Source of the DNA: Myxococcales bacterium
Lineage (GTDB): Bacteria > Myxococcota_A > Polyangia > Nannocystales > Nannocystaceae
DNA: 64,000 bases
Reading direction: 5' to 3'
Assembly (NCBI GenBank): GCA_020633335.1
Contig: JACKDU010000001.1
Span: 744,001 to 808,000, forward strand
Positions 56,111 through 64,000 of the stretch are shown in pieces. The notes below the pieces were generated by a model that saw nothing but the letters and a program-made list of their open reading frames with translations, ran no database searches and had not been told where the DNA came from. A program made the translations under genes and the position numbers. How positions within the stretch are numbered: position 1 is the first letter of the stretch; each line of letters starts with the position of its first letter.

Positions 56111-57127
56111 CTAGGGCGTCAGGACCACCTTGCCGAAGTTCTTGTGGGCCTGGATGTAGGCGTGGGCGGCGGCCGCCTCGGCGAAGGGGAAGGCGCGATC
56201 GACCACCGGCGTGAAGACGCCGGCGGCGATCTGGCCGACGATCTCCTCGAGCATCGCCCGCAGCCGCGGGCCCTCGCCCCAGAGGTGGCCCATGTTGACG
56301 CCGAAGACCCCGCGGTTGTCGTTCATCAGGTCGACCGCGCCGAAGCGGGGCATCGAGAGGAGGCCGCGGAGCGCCGGCAGGAGCTGGCGCTTCTGGCCGG
56401 GGGCCAGCGACGAGGCGCCGAAGGCGAAGACCCGGCCCAGCGGCGCCAGGCAGCGGTAGCTCTTGCGGAGCGCCGCGCCGCCGAGGGCGTCGAGGACGAT
56501 GTCGACGCCGCGGCCGTCGGTGAGCTCGCGGGCCCGGGCCTCGAAGTCCTCGCTGTGATAGTCGATGCACGCGGAGACCCCGAGCGCCCGGAGGCGCTCG
56601 TGCTTGCCGGCGCTGGCGGTGCCGATCACCCGGGCGCCGCGGCTCTTGCAGATCTGGAGGGCGGCCTGGCCGACGCCGCCGGCGGCCGCGTGGACGAGGA
56701 CCGTGTCGCCCGCCCGCACGGCGCCGAGGTGGACCAGCATCACCCACGCGGTGAGGTAGTTGACCGGCACCGCCGCGGCCGCCTCGAAGGAGAGCCCGGC
56801 GGGCATCGCCACGATCTGCTCCGCCGGCAGGACGACGACGTCGCTGTAGCCGCCGAAGCGGACGAGGGCGAGGACGCGGGCGCCGATCGTCGCCGCGTCG
56901 ACCCCCTCGCCGACCGCGTCGACCTCGCCCGCGACCTCGTAGCCGACGACGCAGGGCATCGGCGGCGCGTCGGGGTAGAGGCCCATGCGGGCCATGATGT
57001 CGGCGAAGTTGACCCCGCTCGCGCGGACCCGGACCCGGACCTCGCCGGGGCCCGGGCTGGGATCGGGGGAGTCGCGGAGGGTGAGCACCTCGGGGGCGCC
57101 GGCGCGGGGGATCACGATCGCTCGCAT
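56111..57127 (-). CDS. Zinc-independent quinone oxidoreductase / alcohol dehydrogenase-like
   Basis: A 338-residue MDR enzyme of the quinone oxidoreductase type. The catalytic domain (MRAIVIPRAGAPEVL, then SGVNFADIMARMGLYPD) lacks the zinc-binding Cys/His set. The nucleotide-binding motif HAAAGGVGQAALQICKSRGA is typical. It probably reduces quinones or enones with NADPH. A dyad of the dispersed motif lies about 50 bp upstream of its start (57176-57191). Confidence 0.88.
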   Translation of the reverse strand: MRAIVIPRAGAPEVLTLRDSPDPSPGPGEVRVRVRASGVNFADIMARMGLYPDAPPMPCVVGYEVAGEVDAVGEGVDAATIGARVLALVRFGGYSDVVVLPAEQIVAMPAGLSFEAAAAVPVNYLTAWVMLVHLGAVRAGDTVLVHAAAGGVGQAALQICKSRGARVIGTASAGKHERLRALGVSACIDYHSEDFEARARELTDGRGVDIVLDALGGAALRKSYRCLAPLGRVFAFGASSLAPGQKRQLLPALRGLLSMPRFGAVDLMNDNRGVFGVNMGHLWGEGPRLRAMLEEIVGQIAAGVFTPVVDRAFPFAEAAAAHAYIQAHKNFGKVVLTP

Positions 57128-57175
57128 GGCGCGAGTATGCCCGCTCGCCCTCGGTCGTGCACCCCTCCGAGGGAC

Positions 57176-57191
57176 ATGTCTCTTGAGACAT
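57176..57191. promoter_or_regulatory. Perfect 16-bp dyad of the dispersed motif
   Basis: ATGTCTC-TT-GAGACAT is fully symmetric and is preceded by GGGAC. It lies 49 bp upstream of the quinone oxidoreductase ATG (minus strand), a usual operator position. It is the most symmetric copy of the TGTCTCTTGGGACA family. Confidence 0.5.
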
Positions 57192-57274
57192 TCACACGCG
57201 GGGGGCGGCCGCGGGGGGCGGCACCCCGGCCGCGGGCCCCCGCGCCGAGGCCCCGCGGTCGCGACGCTGGCGCC

Positions 57275-58597
57275 TCAGCACTTGGCGCCGCAGTTGTTCT
57301 TGGCCTCGTTGACGCAGATGCTGTCCCACTGGTTGTTGCAGCAGAACGAGTCGAGGGCGCAGACGCAGTTCTTGACCGCCGGGTTCGAGCACGAGCCGGC
57401 GGCGCCGGTCTGGCAGCAGTCGCCGTCGTTGCAGCCGGCGGTGTTGAAGCCGTTGCAGGCCGGGTTGCAGGCGAGGGTGCCGGTGACGTAGCCCTGGCTC
57501 GCGCAGCTCTGGCCGTTGAGGTTGGTGCCGTCGCAGCTCTCGCCGACGTCGATCACGTTGTTGCCGCACTTGGTGCAGCCGGAGGTGTTGAAGGACGCGC
57601 AGTTGCCCGCGCAGGCGAGGGTGCCGGAGACGAAGCCCTCGCTCTGGCAGGTCTTGCCGTTGAGGTTGTTGCCGTCGCACTTCTCGGGGCCGTTGACCAG
57701 CCCGTCGCCGCACTTGTAGCAGGCGGCGGTGTCGTACTGGCAGGTCATGTTGTTGCAGGCGAGGTTGCCCCCCTCGAAGCCCTCGCTCTGGCAGGTCCCG
57801 CCCTGGAGGTCGCCGCTCTCGCAGTCCTCGCCGGGCTGGAGGATCTTGTCGCCGCACGACGCGGTCGCGCAGACGTTCGAACAGGCGTCGTTGTCGACCT
57901 TGTTGCCGTCGTCGCAGCCCTCGGGGCCGTTCTGGATCCCGTCGCCGCAGTAGGGGCCCATCGTGCAGTCGGGGTTGCAGCCGTCGTAGGCGCCGTCGTT
58001 CACCCCGAGGTCGCACTCCTCCATGCCGTTGACCATGGCGTCGCCGCAATTGGGGCCGAGCGCGAGGCAGTCGGGGTTGCAGCCGCCGTAGGAGCCGTCG
58101 TTCAACCCGTCGTCGCAGATCTCCATGCCGTTGACCATGCCGTCGCCGCAGCTCGGTCCGAAGGCGAGGCAGTCGGGGTTGCAGCCGTCGTAGGCGCCGT
58201 TGTTCACGCCGTCGTCGCAGACCTCGTCGCCCTCGACCACGCCGTCGCCGCAGACCGGGCCGGCGTCCGTCGTGCTGGCGTCGCCGGTCGAGCCCGGATC
58301 GGTGGTCGGGACGTGGCCCGAGTTGCCCGTCGAGCTCGTGGTCTCGGCGCCCGTGCTCGTGCTGCCCTCGGTGCCGGCGCTCGTCGACCCCGTGCTCGCG
58401 CCGGTGGTCGTGAAGCCGGCGGTCGCCGGCGCCGTCGCCGTCCCCGGCGACGTCGTGAACCCCGTGGTCTGCTCGGATTCGCCGCTGCAGGCGCTGGCGA
58501 GCGCCAGCGCGAGCGCGGCGGCGCCCGCCAGGCCGCGGAGCCGACGGGGGCGCGAGGTGGAGGGGGCGGTGCGAGCAGTGGCCAGGTGGGTCGTCAT
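57275..58597 (-). CDS. Large DUF4215 cysteine-rich lipoprotein
   Basis: A 440-residue secreted protein. ATG 58597 gives a signal ending in the lipobox SAC (LALALASAC). A Thr/Ser/Gly stalk of about 80 residues is followed by at least five CGDG..NG.E.CDDG repeats (CNPDCLAFGPSCGDGMVNG, CNPDCLALGPNCGDAMVNG and so on) and three larger cysteine modules (CQSEGFEGGNLACNNMTC). The C-terminal CVCALDSFCCNNQWDSICV segment is a separate cysteine-rich domain. More than 50 cysteines suggest a rigid rod on the surface. Function unknown. Confidence 0.85.
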   Translation of the reverse strand: MTTHLATARTAPSTSRPRRLRGLAGAAALALALASACSGESEQTTGFTTSPGTATAPATAGFTTTGASTGSTSAGTEGSTSTGAETTSSTGNSGHVPTTDPGSTGDASTTDAGPVCGDGVVEGDEVCDDGVNNGAYDGCNPDCLAFGPSCGDGMVNGMEICDDGLNDGSYGGCNPDCLALGPNCGDAMVNGMEECDLGVNDGAYDGCNPDCTMGPYCGDGIQNGPEGCDDGNKVDNDACSNVCATASCGDKILQPGEDCESGDLQGGTCQSEGFEGGNLACNNMTCQYDTAACYKCGDGLVNGPEKCDGNNLNGKTCQSEGFVSGTLACAGNCASFNTSGCTKCGNNVIDVGESCDGTNLNGQSCASQGYVTGTLACNPACNGFNTAGCNDGDCCQTGAAGSCSNPAVKNCVCALDSFCCNNQWDSICVNEAKNNCGAKC

Positions 58598-58768
58598 CGC
58601 GTCGATCTCCGGTAGGGAGGGGTAAGCTCGGAATCGTATCGCAGACCGCGGCCGCCCGAAATAGTGACGTGCCCGCCTCTGCGGACGCCGTCGACGCCGG
58701 GCTCCAGCGCCGCGTCTCTCGCGCAGCTGTAAGGTCCGGGTCGCGGGGGTCACAGAAGCCTGAGGCCC

Positions 58769-59323
58769 GTGGTGACGACACCCGAAGATCCGCCCGAGCT
58801 GCTCCTCCGCCGCTCGGATACTGGCCACTGCGTCCTCATCGAGCCCGTCTCCCAGACGGTCGTCGTCGATGAGTCGCGCGAGCGCGCGCATGCCCGGATG
58901 GTCGAGATCCTGGCCGCGAAGGGGCCCGCCGCCGCCCCGCCGCCGGCCCCTTCGGCCTTCGCGTTTCGCGGTCGCGTCGCCTCCTGGGCGCTCCTCGTCG
59001 CGGTCGCTGCGCCCCTCGCGTGGCTCCTGGCGATCGATCGGCGCGTCGCCCAGCTCGAGGCCCAGGTCGCCGAGCCGAGTCCGTCATCGGCGACCGTGAA
59101 TCGGGGGAACGCGCCCCCGCCGGGTGATCCTCCGCGCTTGCAGAGCGCGCCGACGAGGTCAGCCGAGGGCGAGGACGAGGGCGAGGGCGAGGGCGAGGGC
59201 GAGGGCGATCGCCCGCCCCGGAGATCCGGTGAGGCGAGCGCCGCGGCGCGAGCGAGCGTCAGCGCCGCGGCGCTGAGGAGCCCGGATCCCGCAGAGGACG
59301 CGGGCGTGGACGCGACCCCGTGA
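58769..59323 (+). CDS. Small single-pass membrane protein, first gene of the MBOAT operon
   Basis: A 184-residue protein with one membrane helix (about 70-90, SWALLVAVAAPLAWLLAID) and a low-complexity (Glu-Gly)n tail. No domain is recognised. GTG 58769 has GAGG upstream. The stop lies 7 bp before the MBOAT start, so it is probably co-transcribed with it. Confidence 0.55.
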   Translation: MVTTPEDPPELLLRRSDTGHCVLIEPVSQTVVVDESRERAHARMVEILAAKGPAAAPPPAPSAFAFRGRVASWALLVAVAAPLAWLLAIDRRVAQLEAQVAEPSPSSATVNRGNAPPPGDPPRLQSAPTRSAEGEDEGEGEGEGEGDRPPRRSGEASAAARASVSAAALRSPDPAEDAGVDATP

Positions 59324-59330
59324 GCGGACG

Positions 59331-60746
59331 ATGGCGTTCAATTCGCTCGAGTACGCGCTCCTCCTCGGGCTCACCGCCCTCCTCTTCTTCCGCCTCGGCT
59401 ACCGCGGGCGCCTCGCGCTGCTGATCGCCAGCTCGCTGATCTTCTACGGCGCCTTCAGCGTGCCGCTCCTCTCGCTGATCGTGATCAGCGCGCTCGTCGA
59501 CTTCACCTGCGGGGCGATGATCGGCCGCAGCGACGCGAGCGGGACGCGGCGCCGCTGGCTCGCGCTCAGCGTCGCCGTCAACCTCGGGCTCCTCGGCTAC
59601 TTCAAGTACGCCAACTTCTTCCTCGACAACCTCGCCCACCTCGGCGCCGGTGATCTCAGCGCCCACCACGTCGAGGTGCTCCTGCCGCCGGGGATCTCCT
59701 TCTACACCTTCCAGACGATGAGCTACACGATCGACGTCTACCGCCGGCGGATCCGGCCGACGACGTCCTTCCTCCGCTTCTTCCTCTACGTCTCGTTCTT
59801 CCCCCAGCTGATCGCCGGGCCGATCGAGCGGGCCGGCCACCTCCTCGTCCAATTCGACCACGCGGCGACCCGCCGCTTCCGGGTCGCCAACCTCGTCGCC
59901 GGCCTCCAGATGATCGCCTGGGGGATGTTCAAGAAGGCCGTCCTCGCCGATCACTGCGGGGCGATCGTCGACCGCGTCTACGGCGATCCCTCGGCCTACG
60001 ACGGCTGGAGCGCGCTGGTCGCGACCTACGCGTTCACCCTCCAGATCTACTGCGACTTCTCGGCGTACTCGGAGATCGCCCGCGGCTCCGCCCGGATCTT
60101 CGGCGTCGATCTGATGCAGAACTTCGACCAGCCCTACCTGGTCCGGAACATCAGCGAGTTCTGGCGGCGCTGGCACATCTCGCTCTCGGAGTGGTTCCGC
60201 GACTACGTCTACATCCCGCTCGGCGGCAGCCGCGACGGGCCGGCGCGGACCCTCGCCAACCTGGCGATCACGATGCTCCTCTCCGGGCTCTGGCACGGCG
60301 CGGCCTGGACCTTCGTCCTCTGGGGGCTCTTCCACGGGCTCCTCCTCCTGGTCCACGCGCTCGCGCGGCCGCTCCTCCGCCGCCTCTCCGCGCTCCCCGG
60401 GCTCGACGGCCTCGGCGGCGCGCTCGGGTGGTTCGTCACCCTCCACCTGGTGGTCGTCGGCTGGGTGCTCTTCCGGGCGGCGAGCGTCGCCGACGCGGCG
60501 GCGATCCTCGCGTCGATCGGCGACGCGCTCGGCCCGGGGGGCGGCGCCCCGGAGCCGGCGCAGCTCGCCTTCGTCGGCCTCTTCGCCGGCTTCCTCGCGC
60601 TCTCCGCGGTCGATCGTCGGCTCGGGCTCCGGGCCCGCATCGACGGCGATCCGACCCTCAGCGCGGCCTTCTACGCGGTCGTCGTCGCCCTCACGCTCCT
60701 CCTCGGCGCGGGCGAGGGCGCGGCCTTCATCTACTTCCAGTTCTAG
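59331..60746 (+). CDS. MBOAT O-acyltransferase (AlgI/DltB-like)
   Basis: A 471-residue polytopic membrane protein of the MBOAT family. The catalytic block GLWHGAAWTFVLWGLFHG has conserved His322 and His335. Upstream motifs are GISFYTFQTMSYTIDVYRRR, FFPQLIAGPIERA, and SEFWRRWHISLSEWFRDYVYIPLGG, as in AlgI and DltB. Such proteins move an acyl (usually acetyl) group across the membrane to a partner that transfers it to a polysaccharide or other acceptor. The partner is almost certainly the SGNH protein that starts 8 bp downstream. Confidence 0.92.
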   Translation: MAFNSLEYALLLGLTALLFFRLGYRGRLALLIASSLIFYGAFSVPLLSLIVISALVDFTCGAMIGRSDASGTRRRWLALSVAVNLGLLGYFKYANFFLDNLAHLGAGDLSAHHVEVLLPPGISFYTFQTMSYTIDVYRRRIRPTTSFLRFFLYVSFFPQLIAGPIERAGHLLVQFDHAATRRFRVANLVAGLQMIAWGMFKKAVLADHCGAIVDRVYGDPSAYDGWSALVATYAFTLQIYCDFSAYSEIARGSARIFGVDLMQNFDQPYLVRNISEFWRRWHISLSEWFRDYVYIPLGGSRDGPARTLANLAITMLLSGLWHGAAWTFVLWGLFHGLLLLVHALARPLLRRLSALPGLDGLGGALGWFVTLHLVVVGWVLFRAASVADAAAILASIGDALGPGGGAPEPAQLAFVGLFAGFLALSAVDRRLGLRARIDGDPTLSAAFYAVVVALTLLLGAGEGAAFIYFQF

Positions 60747-60754
60747 GGGGCGAC

Positions 60755-63700
60755 GTGAGCGGCGATCGATCGACAGCGTGGGTGGACGGGCAGATCGTCG
60801 ACGGGTGGCCGATCCCGTCGCGGCCCTGGTCGCTCCTCGTCGCCGTCGTGGTCTTCATCGTCGCCCTCGACCTCGGGCTCGCGTTGATCTCGCGGACGAT
60901 CGAGGTCGACGCGCGGCCGCCCGAGGGCCCGGCCACGGTCCGGGCGATCGTCGACGACGTCGCCGCCGGGGGGCGCGACGCCTTCCTCCTCGTCGGCGAC
61001 TCGGTGCTCGCGGGGGACGTGCTCGCCGGCAGCGTCGACGCCTGGGAGCGCGAGCGGGTGATCGAGCACATGCGACGCGAGCTCGCCCCCGGGGTCGACG
61101 CGCGGCTCCGCCAGGTCGCCCTCGACGGCCTCCTCCTCACCGACGTCGAGCGGATCCTCGAGGAGCTCGACCGCGCCGATCCGAACGGCGAGGTGACGGC
61201 GGTGATCGAGCTCAACCTCCGCTTCTTCTCGCGGCACCACGCCGACGAGCGCGGCTGCTCGCGCCCGTGGCTCTGCGAGCTCGGCGACCGCCAGCTCGTC
61301 GGCGATCTCCGCGGGCTCGCGGCCGCGCCGATCCACGCGCTCCACAGCGAGCTCGCCCCCTGGCTGCCGATCGCCCGCCACGCCGAGCGCCTCGGCCTCG
61401 AGCGGGCGCTCACCGAGCTCGGTGAGCGCCCGACCCCGCGGCGCGCGGAGGCGGCGGAGGCCAGCCGCAGCCGCGCCGCCGACCTCGCGCGGATCCGCGC
61501 GCACTACCACGAGAGCGACCTCAGCGGCGCCTCGGCCCAGGTGCTGGCGTTCGAGCGGCTCCTCGATCGCCTGGCCGCGAGCGGCCGCCCGGCGCTCTTC
61601 TTCACGACCCCGCTGAACGACGCGGCGCTCGGCGACGACGCCTCGCCGGCGGTGATCGGGGCCCGCCACGCGGCGCTCGCCGAGCGGATCCACCGCGTCG
61701 ATCCGGGCGGCGAGACGATCCGCCTGGCGCCCCTCGACCACCCGCTCTTCTCCCCCGATCGCTTCGTCGATCACTGCCACCTGACCCCGGAGGGGAGCCG
61801 GATCCTCGCGCTCAACCTGGTCGACGCGCTCAACCTCGGGCTCGGCCGGCGGCCGCGGGCGCTCGAGGTGATCCGCCAGGAGGGCCCGCACACCACGCTC
61901 ATCGCCGGCCTCGGGCAGGGCTACCGCGAGGGCGCGGCCTGGGAGGCGCTCCTCCAGAGACCGCAGGGGATCGCCTGGGACGCCGAGGGCCGCCAGCTCG
62001 TGATCGCCGACACCGGCAACCACGCGCTCCGGCGCCTCCGCGGCGAGCTCCAGATCACGGAGCTCCTCGCGGGGACGCCGACACGCCGCGGCCGACGCGA
62101 CGGCCCGGCCGCCGACGCGCTCCTCTCCCGGCCTCGCGCCCCCTGCGTCGCCGGGGATCAGGTCTTCTTCCTCGACGGCGACGACGCGATCCTCCGCAGC
62201 GTCCGCGACGGCGAGGTCATCACCCACCGCCGCTTCCCGCGGCGCCTGCGGATGATCCGCTGCCGCGAGGGCGAGCTCGTCGCCCTCGCCTCGGACGCCA
62301 CCCTCCACGTCCTCGACGTCGCCAGCGGGCGCCGCCGGGCGCGGACCTTCGCGGCGATCGACGGCGCGCGGCTGCGGCTGCGGAACATCGCGCTCGGGCC
62401 CGAGGGGCGGATCTTCGCGGTCACCCACGACAACAGGATCGTCGAGGGGAGGATCGGTGAGGGGTCGCGGATCGACGCCACGGTGATCTTCGCCGGCGCG
62501 GGCGAGGAGACCACGCCGCGCGCGAAGAACGACCGCTTCCCCTACGACTTCGATCACGTCCGCTTCGCGTCGATCCAGGACATCGCCTACGTCGAGCGCT
62601 ACGACGGCCTCCTGGTCCAGGACGACGTCCCGCCGGCGAAGCCGCTGCCGGCGCTCAGCGAGCGGATCCACCTCCGCTTCCTCGACCTCAAGGAGCGCAA
62701 GGTCTACCCCTGGATCAAGCCCGAGGTCTTCGGTCAGGCCTACGTGCTCTGGAACGAGACCAGCGAGTCGCTGGTCTCGGGCTTCCACCTCGGGAGCATG
62801 GCCCTCGATCCGGCGAGCGCGTCGCTCTTCTACCTCGAGGGCCGCCGCTCCCGGCTCTACCGGATCGACGACGGGATCCTCGGGCTCGCCAAGACCGGGC
62901 ACTTCGGCGGCGGCGCGGCCAAGGTCGCCCTCAAGGACCGCCTCGGCGCCGGGCTCGGTCGCCGCGCCCAGGTCCGCTGGCGCCCGCAGGAGCACCTCGG
63001 CGCGCGCTGGGAGGATCAGCCGCGCGCCGGGCCCTACCTCGCGCTCCTCGTCGGCTCGTCGATGATCGCGTACAACGACATCGTCGGCGAGTACTCGCTC
63101 GGCCGGAAGATCGAGCAGGTCCTCAGCGCCGAGCTCGGCTACCGCGATCGGATCCGCTTCGATCTCTTCCAGCGCACCCGCTCGGGCGCCAACCTGGCGA
63201 AGATGATCGAGACCCTCCGCGAGGCCGAGGAGGAGGGCCTGCGGGTCGACGTCGCGATCATCGACGTCTACGGGCTCATCGACCGCTTCCTCGAGGGGAG
63301 CGCCGACGAGGCCGCCTTCCTCGGCCGCCTCCGCGAGCTCGAGGACTACCGCCAGCGCACCGGGATCCTCGTGCTCTTCCTCGACAACACCGCGCTCGGA
63401 ACGCGCAGGGTCGACGGCATGCGGGCGCCGAACGCCGACGCGGCCGCGGTCCTCCGGCTGATCCGCCGCGCCGGCTTCCCGATCATCGACCCCGCCGATC
63501 GCCTGGTCCATCGCCACCTCGACTACTCGGCCTGGGGGAACCCGCCCTTCGCCCGCAAGCACCACATGCACCACGGATCGGTGTGGGGGATCGAGATCAC
63601 CGGGGAGCTCTTCGCCGAGCTCCTCTACCCCCACGTCCGGGACCACGCGGCCGCGCACCCGCCCCGTCACCGCGCGCCGCCGCCGGCCAACGACGGGGCG

Positions 63701-64000
63701 CGCGCGCGGCCGCTGGTCGTCGACGCCCTCGCCTCCGCGCCCCCGCGCGCGAGCCTGCCCGCGCTCGAGCGCGAGGCGATCCAGATCCGCTACGCCGACG
63801 GCAGCCTCCACCTCTTCCTCGATCGACGCGCGCTCGATCCCGCCGAGGGCGAGGCGGCGCTCGCCCTCGCGGCCCTCCACGAGGTCCTCGTCGGCGACGT
63901 CTACGGCGCGCTGGCCAGCGAGGTCAGCGTCGAGATCGCGGCCTTCCGCGACTACGACGAGTACGGCGCCGGGACGCTCTCGTCGGCGACGATCCTCTGG
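60755..64000 (+). CDS. Giant SGNH-NHL-SGNH acyltransferase-like protein (3' end outside window)
   Basis: Open to the right edge: at least 1082 codons from GTG 60755 (AGGGGG upstream, 8 bp after the MBOAT stop). One N-terminal membrane helix (about 22-42) precedes an SGNH domain with GDS (Ser83) and D339-x2-H342 (DHCHLT). Then comes an NHL-type beta-propeller (PQGIAWDAEG, VIADTGNHALRRL at about 404-430). A second SGNH-like domain starts with GSSMIAYND (Ser769, with Ser in place of the usual Asp before it) and ends with a His-rich segment (KHHMHHGSVWG). A further domain continues past the edge. The order suggests an AlgJ/AlgX/DltD-like partner of the MBOAT. Confidence 0.85.
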   Translation, partial: MSGDRSTAWVDGQIVDGWPIPSRPWSLLVAVVVFIVALDLGLALISRTIEVDARPPEGPATVRAIVDDVAAGGRDAFLLVGDSVLAGDVLAGSVDAWERERVIEHMRRELAPGVDARLRQVALDGLLLTDVERILEELDRADPNGEVTAVIELNLRFFSRHHADERGCSRPWLCELGDRQLVGDLRGLAAAPIHALHSELAPWLPIARHAERLGLERALTELGERPTPRRAEAAEASRSRAADLARIRAHYHESDLSGASAQVLAFERLLDRLAASGRPALFFTTPLNDAALGDDASPAVIGARHAALAERIHRVDPGGETIRLAPLDHPLFSPDRFVDHCHLTPEGSRILALNLVDALNLGLGRRPRALEVIRQEGPHTTLIAGLGQGYREGAAWEALLQRPQGIAWDAEGRQLVIADTGNHALRRLRGELQITELLAGTPTRRGRRDGPAADALLSRPRAPCVAGDQVFFLDGDDAILRSVRDGEVITHRRFPRRLRMIRCREGELVALASDATLHVLDVASGRRRARTFAAIDGARLRLRNIALGPEGRIFAVTHDNRIVEGRIGEGSRIDATVIFAGAGEETTPRAKNDRFPYDFDHVRFASIQDIAYVERYDGLLVQDDVPPAKPLPALSERIHLRFLDLKERKVYPWIKPEVFGQAYVLWNETSESLVSGFHLGSMALDPASASLFYLEGRRSRLYRIDDGILGLAKTGHFGGGAAKVALKDRLGAGLGRRAQVRWRPQEHLGARWEDQPRAGPYLALLVGSSMIAYNDIVGEYSLGRKIEQVLSAELGYRDRIRFDLFQRTRSGANLAKMIETLREAEEEGLRVDVAIIDVYGLIDRFLEGSADEAAFLGRLRELEDYRQRTGILVLFLDNTALGTRRVDGMRAPNADAAAVLRLIRRAGFPIIDPADRLVHRHLDYSAWGNPPFARKHHMHHGSVWGIEITGELFAELLYPHVRDHAAAHPPRHRAPPPANDGARARPLVVDALASAPPRASLPALEREAIQIRYADGSLHLFLDRRALDPAEGEAALALAALHEVLVGDVYGALASEVSVEIAAFRDYDEYGAGTLSSATILW

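Noticed and set aside
60743..63880. Minus-strand open frame of 1045 codons
   Set aside because: Shadow of the plus-strand SGNH-NHL-SGNH gene, which has real motifs and is open to the window edge.

Overview
The window is a very GC-rich chromosomal segment that looks like a myxobacterium, probably of the Nannocystis/Plesiocystis type (Myxococcota). The signs are long antisense frames caused by extreme third-position GC, two Pknb-type Ser/Thr kinases with HRDFKPDN catalytic loops, about ten cysteine-rich lipoproteins with Ser/Thr/Gly linkers, a zinc-ribbon/TM/AgmX-PglI-like protein, several hybrid sensor kinases and a solo EF-G paralogue. The lineage is an inference from gene content; there is no rRNA here. 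I saw no tRNA, rRNA, CRISPR array, insertion sequence or prophage.

Layout. 1-4 kb: Smr-domain protein, ATP-grasp ligase, S-formylglutathione hydrolase and a DUF1571/LolA-like exported protein, with a strong bidirectional terminator at 3138-3176. 4-19 kb: a TPR Ser/Thr kinase followed by surface proteins (a seven-bladed FG-GAP propeller lipoprotein and others), an RND/MMPL exporter, and a histone-H1-like tail fused to a SUKH (SMI1/KNR4) domain. 19-26 kb: a six-PAS HisKA_2 kinase, then a compact reductase / MerR regulator / AurF-type diiron protein operon. 26-34 kb: EF-G with a long leader, an AgmX-like protein, an NlpC/P60-like protein, a histidine kinase, a STAS/AhpD-like pair and a Kazal-domain lipoprotein.

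34-41 kb, all on the minus strand: FGGY kinase, a STAS-like unknown, a methyltransferase, glycerol-3-phosphate dehydrogenase and alkylglycerone-phosphate synthase (AGPS). This looks like a glycerol-phosphate / ether-lipid module. 41-46 kb: FIST sensor plus histidine kinase (possible NO sensing), a lipoprotein with a dead rhodanese domain, and a DUF4215 lipoprotein. 46-57 kb: acyl-CoA dehydrogenase, a Ser/Thr kinase / PEGA protein operon, a di-haem lipoprotein / DUF1501 operon, a GST and a quinone oxidoreductase.

57-64 kb: a large cysteine-rich lipoprotein, then a three-gene operon of a small membrane protein, an MBOAT O-acyltransferase and a giant SGNH-NHL-SGNH protein that runs off the right edge. 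This last operon and the diiron operon are the most promising candidates for undescribed biology. A dispersed 14-bp dyad close to TGTCTCTTGGGACA recurs at several gene boundaries.
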